Source: Desulfobacteria bacterium
GTDB taxonomy: Bacteria > Desulfobacterota > Desulfobacteria > Desulfobacterales > C00003060
Direction: 5' to 3'
Assembly: GCA_030145035.1 (NCBI GenBank)
Contig: JAQYWL010000286.1
Coordinates: 1-6,871, forward strand
Length of the DNA: 6,871 bases
This document shows, piece after piece, positions 1 to 4,732 of the stretch. The notes beneath the pieces are model-generated. The model saw only the letters and a list, made by a program, of their open reading frames with translations, was not told the DNA's origin and did no database searches. Numbering within the stretch: the first letter of the stretch is position 1; each line of letters begins with the position of its first letter. Position numbers and translations under genes: made by a program.

Positions 1-70
1 AGAACTTATCTCTTGGCGCCCGCATTCTTGAAAAGTGTAAACCGAGGAATGAAGGATGCCTTGACCGCCT

Positions 71-125
71 ATCACACATTTTGTTATTTTTTTCTTGACA
101 TACACAATATATTGTGGTTTAGAAT
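71..125 (+). promoter_or_regulatory. NrdR-box promoter, upstream copy (no gene of its own)
   Basis: A near-consensus NrdR operator lies at 102-117. Its core CACAATATATTGTG (103-116) is a perfect 14-base palindrome. A degenerate second box lies at 71-86, exactly 31 bp upstream centre to centre, the usual tandem spacing for NrdR. A -35 hexamer TTGACA is at 95-100 and a possible -10 TAGAAT at 120-125 (19-bp spacer, slightly long), so the strong box sits between the promoter elements, as expected for repression. Bases 81-100 are identical to 747-766 in front of nrdD. No ORF with a ribosome binding site follows. A transcript would meet the hairpin at 215-257 after about 120 nt. The operator call is good; that it is an active promoter is inferred. 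Confidence 0.6.
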
Positions 126-214
126 AAATTTGTCGGAAACTTTTACCGGAAAGCTATTGCGACTCGCTTTTGCAGTCGGCGGTGAGTATTTTGGTAAGGC
201 AGGGACAAAAAAAT

Positions 215-257
215 AGACCCTTGGTGTCACAAACCGCACCAGGGGTCTTTGTTTGTT
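215..257 (+). terminator. Rho-independent terminator-like hairpin
   Basis: The arms 215-226 and 237-248 form a 12-bp stem (AGACCCTTGGTG with CACCAGGGGTCT, one G-U pair) around a 10-base loop. A T-rich tract with two G interruptions follows (249-257) and an A-run precedes it (207-213), so it could act in both directions. It lies about 90 bases beyond the upstream NrdR-type promoter and may end a short transcript from it, or a gene left of the window. Confidence 0.6.
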
Positions 258-265
258 GATCACGC

Positions 266-430
266 CAAAGTTGACGGCTTCGTAAAAAGTCCATCTGCGG
301 CGTTGTGCTTCATCTTTCGTCATTGCGACGTACAATAAGTACGCCTCATTCCTCAAGATTCGCACGCCTTGCATATGAACTTTTTACTTTGCCGTCGATT
401 TAATGACTTTTTACGAAATCATCAAAGTTG
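266..430. mobile_element. MITE-like palindromic repeat, non-coding
   Basis: Imperfect terminal inverted repeats share the core CGTAAAAAGTC / GACTTTTTACG (281-291 and 405-415) and match in most positions for about 21 bases. The interior is also self-complementary, folding around GTAC-AATAA-GTAC at 330-342, so the whole element can form one long irregular hairpin. The 8-mer CAAAGTTG occurs at both edges (266-273 and 423-430) and may be a target duplication, although it overlaps the end of the inverted repeat. ORFs across it have no coding character. Ends of this type recur in Desulfobacterota genomes to my recollection. No transposase is present, so any movement would need one supplied in trans. 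Confidence 0.6.
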
Positions 431-436
431 GTGCTT

Positions 437-534
437 TGCAGGAGACCTCTAGGGCCGGTGGCGAAATTTTTGTCTCAACCCACCTAATACGCCCCTTAGG
501 ATGAGACTTCGACCCCGGCCCCGGATCTCCTGCA
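437..534. repeat. Strongly folded 98-base element (repeat or structured RNA)
   Basis: Nested complementary segments run through this stretch: TGCAGGAGA (437-445) with TCTCCTGCA (526-534), GGGCCGG (452-458) with CCGGCCC (515-521), and GTCTCA (472-477) with TGAGAC (502-507). An alternative inner hairpin pairs GGTGG (457-461) with CCACC (480-484). Three perfect nested helices argue for a real folded unit. It could be a second non-autonomous repeat or a structured RNA on either strand. I match it to no RNA family. It starts a few bases after the MITE-like element and does not resemble it. Confidence 0.45.
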
Positions 535-736
535 TCTTCACAGCTCTACAGTCAAGGCCATTTTCTCTGCCCGTGCTACCCTTTAATCCCTTGAGCAACC
601 GGATAACCTTGACACATAGGTCAGCCCCTTGTCAAGTATCAAGTATTACATTTACATCATTACCGCCCTTCTTTGCAACCTTTTTATCATACCTGTCAAT
701 GATAATCCGGCGCCTTGAACAACATAACAACCGGCC
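535..736. other. Intergenic stretch with nothing identified
   Basis: I find no gene here. An ORF runs through on each strand, but neither has a ribosome binding site or a recognisable protein. The visible structure is a 7-bp hairpin, CTTGACA (608-614) with TGTCAAG (630-636), and a tandem pair of CAAGTAT. TTGTC-N4-ATCAA at 629-642 weakly resembles an FNR site but has only one good half. Confidence 0.4.
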
Positions 737-790
737 ATACCACAAATTGTTATTTTTTTCTTGACAGCCACAATATGTTGCGGTTAAAAG
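737..790 (+). promoter_or_regulatory. nrdD promoter with tandem NrdR boxes
   Basis: A 16-base NrdR-type box, CCACAATATGTTGCGG, lies at 768-783. A weaker box at 737-752 is centred 31 bp upstream. TTGACA at 761-766 is a perfect -35. The -10 is poorer: TTAAAA at 784-789 (17-bp spacer) or TAAAAG one base later. The main box fills the spacer, so a bound repressor would exclude RNA polymerase. NrdR is the zinc-finger/ATP-cone repressor of ribonucleotide reductase genes, and the next gene is nrdD. The inferred start near 797 leaves a leader of about 110 nt. This copy's palindrome has two mismatched pairs, whereas the upstream copy at 102-117 is cleaner. Confidence 0.7.
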
Positions 791-801
791 ACTATTAAGT
801 T

Positions 802-821
802 TGTGACGGCATGTGACGGCA
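802..821 (+). repeat. Two tandem 10-base units in the nrdD leader
   Basis: TGTGACGGCA is repeated exactly at 802-811 and 812-821, just after the predicted nrdD transcription start. A function is not apparent. Confidence 0.5.
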
Positions 822-896
822 TGCCCCGTTCCAAACCAATAAACTTTTAACCACATCCCGCTTACCACCGTCCAACCTTTCGGAAACAAATTTATC

Positions 897-904
897 GGAG
901 ATGA
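897..904 (+). promoter_or_regulatory. Ribosome binding site deciding the nrdD start
   Basis: GGAGATGA closely matches the anti-Shine-Dalgarno complement GGAGGTGA. It overlaps the ATG at 901, making that codon too close, and is well placed for the in-frame ATG at 910. Confidence 0.5.
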
Positions 905-909
905 ATGTA

Positions 910-3237
910 ATGGGTAATCTATTGGAACTTTCTCACCCGCCTGTCACTGCGAGCCCCGAGCGGGCAGTTGCTGAGCAACGACCCGCCTGCCCCTGCGAGG
1001 CCCGCGCTCCTGCCAAGCCCGCCCGGCATTCGCCTGAGGCGCAGCCGACCCGCCTGCCTCGCGTTGCGAAGCATAGCGGGCAGGTGGCTGACGGGTGGAG
1101 CGAGGCTGACGGGGCGCGAGCGGGCAGGGCTTTCCGCAGCAGATCAGCAACCGAAGGCCGTATGCGCGAAACCACGGACATGGCCCTTTTTGTCCGCACG
1201 TCTGATGAGGCCATTGACGGCTGGGACCGTCAAAAGATCGTTGATGCCATGGTCCGAGAAGCCCTTGTTGACCGGGATACGGCCGAGGCAATCAGCCTGG
1301 AAGTCGAAGAGATCATCTTTGCCTCCAGCATCTCCATGGTCACCTCACCGCTCATCAGGGAACTGGTGGATGCCAAGCTTATCGAGCGGGGGCTGGAAGA
1401 GGCCCGCAAGATGCACACGCGTCTGGGGGTTCCCTTATACGACGTAGAGCAGATGATATTGCATCCGAACAAGGAGAATGCCAATGTTCCTCACGGGCCG
1501 GAGGCGACCAACCTTACTTTAGCGGAAAGCATCAAAAAGGAGTATGCCGTTTTGAGTGTATTTTCGCCTGAAGTGGGAGATGCCCACATGCACGGGGCGA
1601 TTCACCTGCATGATCTGGGCTTCATTGACCGGCCTTACTGTTCGGGGCAGTCCCTGGAATACCTGAAAAAGTTCGGCCTTAATCTGCCCAATTCCCTGGC
1701 CATGGCAAAACCGGCCAAGCATGCCGAGGTGCTGCTTGCCCACATGGTCAAGTTTGCCGCTGCCTTACAGAGCAACTTTGCCGGTGCCATAGGCTGGGAT
1801 GCCGTGAATCTCTTTTTTGCCCCGTATTTGGAAAAACTGGATGATCGGGCCGTGGAGCAACTGGCCCAGATGATGGTCTTTGAATTCTCGCAGCAGGCCG
1901 TGGCACGCGGTGGCCAGGCGATCTTTACGGATATTAACCTTTACTGGGAAGTCCCAAAGCACTTTGAGGATGTTCCGGCCATCGGACCGGGAGGCGTGTA
2001 CACGGGCAAGACCTATGCCGAGTACGAAAAGGAAGCCCAGCGCTTTGCGTGGAAGCTCTTTGACGTATTCAAAGAGGGAGACGGTGCGGGCAGGCCCTTT
2101 TTCTTCCCCAAGCCCCTGGTGCACATCACCGAGAAGTTTTTCAAGACGCCCGGCCACGAGGCCTTTTTGAACCACATCTGTGACGTGGCCGCTGACAAGG
2201 GAAACACCTACTTTGTGTTTGACCGGGGAGAAACGGCAAAGATATCCGAGTGCTGCCGCCTGAGCTTCAAGTTGGAGCGCTCGGATCTCGAGGATGCCAA
2301 ACAACCATGGAAGATGCGGTATTCGGCCCTTCAGAATGTGACCTTGAATCTTCCCAGACTTGCCTATGAGGCAGGAGGGGACGATACCAGGCTCTTTGCC
2401 AGGATCGGCGAGCTGGTAGAAATAGCCGTAAAGGCCCATCGGCAGAAGCGAGACTTTATCATGCGCCTTCTTTCCCATGAATCCTCCGGGCCGTTGAGCC
2501 TGCTTAATATGCATCTGGATGGTAGCCCGTATCTAAGAATGCATCGGTGCACCTATCTGATCGGCATGGTCGGGATGAATGAACTCATTCAGTATCACAC
2601 AGGTGAAGAGATGCATGCGTCTGTTGACGCGATGAAGTTCGGCCTGAAGGTCATTGCCCATATGAAGCTCCTGGCCGACCAGTACAGCCGCAAATATGAC
2701 ATGCGCTTTGTGCTGGAACAAACCCCGGCAGAAAGCACGGCCTACCGTTTTGCAAAGCTTGACCTGAAGTATTTTTCCAATGAATCATCCGCGGTGGTCA
2801 AGGGAAATCAAACTGCAGGCGAAGTTTATTATACAAATTCAACCCTTTTCGATGTGGGTGCACCCATGAACCCTGTTGAGCGGGTAAAGCTTGAAGGGCG
2901 CTTCCATCCCCTTATCGAGGCAGGGGCCTTAACCCATGTGTGGCTTGGCGAGTCCAAACCGCCGGCAGAGTCCTTGGCGAATTTTGTGATCAAGACATTT
3001 AATCAGAGCAAGAACGATCAGATCGCCTTTTCGCCTGAGTTCACCAGTTGCAAGGGGTGCGGTAAACTAAGCCGAGGACTTCAGGAGGCCTGCCCCTGGT
3101 GCGGCAGCACGGATGTGGATGGAATCACCCGCATTACGGGCTACTTCACCAGGATTTCAAGCTGGAACAAGGGAAAATTGGGCGAGCTTAAGGATCGCTA
3201 TCGAAATAACGGACAATTTGTCAGGAGGGAATCATGA
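910..3237 (+). CDS. nrdD: Anaerobic (class III) ribonucleoside-triphosphate reductase
   Basis: The product, 775 residues from the ATG at 910, is the oxygen-sensitive glycyl-radical enzyme that makes deoxyribonucleotides in the cytoplasm. Residues about 94-182 form an ATP-cone-like domain (FDREK-type WDRQKIVDA), the usual allosteric site. The catalytic barrel follows, with Cys244 in RPYCSGQ and the finger-loop pair Cys448-Cys449 in ECCRL. A zinc ribbon uses Cys714, Cys717, Cys728 and Cys731. The radical site is Gly744 in RITGY near the C-terminus. All hallmarks are intact. The first 84 or so residues are foreign to the family: a Pro/Ala/Arg-rich stretch encoded by a GC-rich palindromic insertion. 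An alternative start, ATG at 1162 preceded by GAAGG, would skip it. The stop codon overlaps the next gene's ATG. The start is uncertain; the identity is not. Confidence 0.95.
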   Translation: MGNLLELSHPPVTASPERAVAEQRPACPCEARAPAKPARHSPEAQPTRLPRVAKHSGQVADGWSEADGARAGRAFRSRSATEGRMRETTDMALFVRTSDEAIDGWDRQKIVDAMVREALVDRDTAEAISLEVEEIIFASSISMVTSPLIRELVDAKLIERGLEEARKMHTRLGVPLYDVEQMILHPNKENANVPHGPEATNLTLAESIKKEYAVLSVFSPEVGDAHMHGAIHLHDLGFIDRPYCSGQSLEYLKKFGLNLPNSLAMAKPAKHAEVLLAHMVKFAAALQSNFAGAIGWDAVNLFFAPYLEKLDDRAVEQLAQMMVFEFSQQAVARGGQAIFTDINLYWEVPKHFEDVPAIGPGGVYTGKTYAEYEKEAQRFAWKLFDVFKEGDGAGRPFFFPKPLVHITEKFFKTPGHEAFLNHICDVAADKGNTYFVFDRGETAKISECCRLSFKLERSDLEDAKQPWKMRYSALQNVTLNLPRLAYEAGGDDTRLFARIGELVEIAVKAHRQKRDFIMRLLSHESSGPLSLLNMHLDGSPYLRMHRCTYLIGMVGMNELIQYHTGEEMHASVDAMKFGLKVIAHMKLLADQYSRKYDMRFVLEQTPAESTAYRFAKLDLKYFSNESSAVVKGNQTAGEVYYTNSTLFDVGAPMNPVERVKLEGRFHPLIEAGALTHVWLGESKPPAESLANFVIKTFNQSKNDQIAFSPEFTSCKGCGKLSRGLQEACPWCGSTDVDGITRITGYFTRISSWNKGKLGELKDRYRNNGQFVRRES
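934..1160 (+). repeat. GC-rich palindromic insertion at the nrdD 5' end
   Basis: This stretch is far more GC-rich than the rest of nrdD and full of short direct and inverted copies. ACCCGCCTG occurs at 935, 981 and 1048, and GCGGGCAG on the same strand at 960, 1076 and 1120. TTGCTGAGCAA (968-978) is a perfect small hairpin. CCTGCC (1053-1058) pairs with GGCAGG (1079-1084). CTGTCACTGCGAGC near the left edge resembles the TCATTGCGAGC-type dispersed repeats of many proteobacteria. The frame stays open, giving a low-complexity extension on NrdD if translated, or an unusually structured leader if translation starts at 1162. The edges are approximate. Confidence 0.6.
3223..3228 (+). promoter_or_regulatory. 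Strong ribosome binding site inside nrdD for the redoxin gene
   Basis: A perfect AGGAGG sits within the last codons of nrdD, 5 bases before the ATG at 3234. It fixes that start and the four-base ATGA overlap, indicating coupled translation. Confidence 0.85.
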
Positions 3238-3482
3238 CGCTTTTTACAAAAAGTCTTTGCAGTGCCTGTCAGAAAATCCAAAAGGAATTTGACTTGAAGA
3301 CACTTGGTGTTGAACTGGAAGAACTAGACGGCAACCCGGGTGCCCTGGCCCATCTGGCCTGGCATGAGTTGGTGGAAACCGCTGAAAAGACCCTTCCGAT
3401 CCTGGTGTTGAACGATTCATCGGCCATTTCCGACACAGGCGAAATCAAAAGCTATCTTGCCAGGATAGTCATTGGTCATTAG
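3234..3482 (+). CDS. NrdH/glutaredoxin-like protein, probable electron donor to NrdD
   Basis: An 82-residue thioredoxin-fold protein. Cys9-Ser-Ala-Cys12 lies right after the first beta strand (MTLFTKSLCSAC). A TLP motif near residue 54 sits where the cis-proline loop of glutaredoxins is expected, and SDTGEIKSYL near the end resembles the glutaredoxin C-terminal segment. It overlaps nrdD by ATGA behind a strong ribosome binding site, so the two proteins should be made together. From family knowledge, some class III reductases take electrons from formate and others from a thioredoxin or glutaredoxin. The CC pair of NrdD and this neighbour favour the second mode here. The last residues, VIGH, and the TAG stop are encoded by the 7-base array that starts at 3468, so the native C-terminus was probably altered by the insertion. 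Specific partnership with NrdD is inferred. Confidence 0.8.
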   Translation: MTLFTKSLCSACQKIQKEFDLKTLGVELEELDGNPGALAHLAWHELVETAEKTLPILVLNDSSAISDTGEIKSYLARIVIGH

Positions 3483-3509
3483 TCATTAGTCATTGGTCAT
3501 TAGTGATGG
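3468..3509 (+). repeat. Left heptamer array of the four-helix-bundle cassette
   Basis: Five exact-phase units of GTCATTR occupy 3468-3502 (G, A, A, G, A at the last base), followed by a decayed unit GTGATGG. The array encodes the final codons and stop of the redoxin gene, and its decayed unit contains the ATG of the following gene. It is the reverse complement, in slightly diverged form, of the array at 3884-3967. Confidence 0.9.
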
Positions 3510-3886
3510 AACTAAAGGATCTGGAGGTCTATAAACTGGCAGAGCAACTCTCGGATATCATATGGGATATGGTACTCAAATGGGACTATTTTCCAAAAGT
3601 GACCGTGGGCAAACAGATGGTAGAGTCCGCTGACTCGATTGGAGCGAATATTGCCGAAGGCTATGGAAGATACCACTATAAGGAAAACAGAAACTTCTGC
3701 TATTATGCTCGGGGTTCTTTAGAAGAAACAAAAGTGTGGTTAAGGAAAAGTATTCGACGTCGCCTTTTGGATCTATCAGACCATCAAGATCTAAGTGAAA
3801 TAATTGATATTTTGCCGAAACAGCTGAATGCATATATTAGGAGCATTGGTCCACAAACACCCGCTGGTCATCCGCAAGAAGAATGA
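3506..3886 (+). CDS. Four-helix-bundle protein, 23S rRNA intervening-sequence (S23/avd-like) family
   Basis: A 126-residue protein from the ATG at 3506; a GTG at 3503 would add one residue. Family signatures are clear: the opening LKDLEVYKLAEQL, then the central SIGANIAEGYGR at about 44-55, then FCYYARGSLEE at about 64-74. These proteins (Pfam PF05635 / TIGR02436) fold as four-helix bundles and oligomerise. Members are encoded in intervening sequences of some 23S rRNAs and, as relatives, in diversity-generating retroelements (Avd). Their biochemical role is not settled and I assign none. The flanks here are protein genes rather than rRNA. No Shine-Dalgarno sequence precedes the start, since that space is heptamer array. 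The TGA stop (3884-3886) is the first three bases of the right array. Base composition is lower in GC than the neighbours, consistent with separate origin. Confidence 0.85.
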   Translation: MELKDLEVYKLAEQLSDIIWDMVLKWDYFPKVTVGKQMVESADSIGANIAEGYGRYHYKENRNFCYYARGSLEETKVWLRKSIRRRLLDLSDHQDLSEIIDILPKQLNAYIRSIGPQTPAGHPQEE

Positions 3887-3967
3887 CCAATGACCAGTGA
3901 CCAATGACCAGTGACCAGTGACCAGTGACCAATGACCAGTGACCAATGACCAATGACCAATGACCAA
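3884..3967 (+). repeat. Right heptamer array, 12 units
   Basis: Twelve uninterrupted TGACCAR units occupy exactly 84 bases, with last bases A,G,A,G,G,G,A,G,A,A,A,A. The first unit supplies the stop of the four-helix-bundle gene. The ATG of nrdG (3953) falls at the junction between the tenth and eleventh units. Wherever a unit ends in A the junction creates an ATG, and within the array each such ATG meets a TGA five codons later. Only the one at 3953 leaves the array in an open frame. Confidence 0.95.
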
Positions 3968-4705
3968 CTTCCCCCAATAAAAGGCTTTATTGAAACCTCC
4001 TTCCTGGATTGGCCGGGACAGATCTGTGCCGTCATCTTTTTGCCCTATTGTAATCTCAGGTGCCCTTACTGCCACAACCACCAGCTTGTCTTAAAGCCGG
4101 ATACCCTAAAAACCCTTTCCCTCGAGGCGATACTGGAACAGCTCCGGCCTCTCAACGACTGGATTGACGGCATCTGCATCACGGGCGGAGAGCCCACCAT
4201 ACACCGGGGACTGCCGGATCTACTGAGAAAGATCCACGAGGCCGGTTTCAAGACCAAGCTCGACACAAATGGAACCCAACCTGAGATCCTTCATTATCTT
4301 ATCACGGAAAAACTCGTAGACCATGTTGCCATGGACGTGAAGGCCCCTCTAAGTGACGCCGCATATGCCCGCTGTGCAGGGGTGTTCGTGCCGGTGAGTA
4401 TCATCAAGGAATCGATCGAGGTGCTCATGGCAGCCGGTGTTCCCTCCGTGTTTCGATGCACGGTGACTCCCACCCTTCTTGCAGAATCGGATGTTTATCT
4501 TTTGGCCGAGCAGCTTAAAGACCTCGGGGCCGTCCGACCCGCGGGATTTGCCCCATCCTTTACCCTCCAGAACTTTAATCCGGCCGACCCCATGGAGCCA
4601 GCTCTCAAGAACGTAAAGCCCTTCACCGAGGAGGCCCTTTCACGCATGCAGGACAACGTCAACCGCATCCTTGGTGAACACTCCAAAAAGCGCCCCCTCG
4701 AATAG
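3953..4705 (+). CDS. nrdG: Anaerobic ribonucleotide reductase activating protein (radical SAM)
   Basis: A 250-residue radical-SAM enzyme that uses a [4Fe-4S] cluster and S-adenosylmethionine to generate the glycyl radical on NrdD. The cluster motif is Cys33-NLR-Cys37-PY-Cys40. The SAM-binding GGEP is at 78-81, and DTNGT (104-108) and MDVKAPL (127-133) are typical of the pyruvate-formate-lyase-activase-like NrdG branch. The opening KGFIETSFLDWPG matches the usual NrdG N-terminus. The length is normal for this branch. Its first five codons, MTNDQ, come from the heptamer array, and there is no Shine-Dalgarno sequence upstream, so the original start has probably been replaced. In-frame ATGs farther upstream in the array are cut off by a TGA at 3947. 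It is separated from its partner genes only by the four-helix-bundle cassette. Confidence 0.9.
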   Translation: MTNDQLPPIKGFIETSFLDWPGQICAVIFLPYCNLRCPYCHNHQLVLKPDTLKTLSLEAILEQLRPLNDWIDGICITGGEPTIHRGLPDLLRKIHEAGFKTKLDTNGTQPEILHYLITEKLVDHVAMDVKAPLSDAAYARCAGVFVPVSIIKESIEVLMAAGVPSVFRCTVTPTLLAESDVYLLAEQLKDLGAVRPAGFAPSFTLQNFNPADPMEPALKNVKPFTEEALSRMQDNVNRILGEHSKKRPLE

Positions 4706-4732
4706 CTTCACATTCAACGGGCGAATGACTCA

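Larger units (their letters stand above)
3468..3967 (+). mobile_element. Candidate mobile cassette: inverted heptamer arrays around a four-helix-bundle gene
   Basis: A single ORF is bounded by 7-base tandem arrays in opposite orientation: GTCATTR on the left, TGACCAR on the right. The unit separates the redoxin gene from nrdG, which would otherwise be adjacent. It looks inserted because both neighbouring genes end or begin within the arrays, and because the ORF is visibly more AT-rich than nrdD and nrdG. In RNA, the left array can pair with part of the right one and loop out the ORF, recalling the complementary ends of 23S rRNA intervening sequences that carry the same protein family. No transposase, integrase or reverse transcriptase is present. 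That it moves is inferred. Confidence 0.55.

Noticed and set aside
13..216. Plus-strand ORF at the window start
   Set aside because: It starts with TTG, has no ribosome binding site, and runs across the upstream NrdR operator and promoter.
84..374. Minus-strand ORF of 96 residues
   Set aside because: It crosses the terminator hairpin and the MITE-like repeat and has no family features.
629..642. FNR-like site TTGTC-N4-ATCAA
   Set aside because: Only one half-site is good, it is over 110 bp from the promoter, and it lies within a local hairpin and a short tandem repeat. Too weak to call.
501..889. ORFs on both strands in the nrdD upstream region
   Set aside because: They have no ribosome binding site and no recognisable motif, and they overlap the NrdR promoter.
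1765..2514. Long minus-strand ORF of 249 residues
   Set aside because: It is antisense to the catalytic part of nrdD and resembles no protein family. It reflects codon bias of the real gene.
3884..3967. CRISPR-like array
   Set aside because: The units are 7 bases and contiguous, with no spacers.
3791..4081. Minus-strand ORF with a repeated GHWSLVT peptide
   Set aside because: The peptide repeat is simply the 7-base array read in 21-base cycles. The rest is antisense to the four-helix-bundle gene and nrdG.
4706..4732. Cobalamin riboswitch before the receptor
   Set aside because: The gap is only 27 bases, far too short, and no conserved B12-box is visible.
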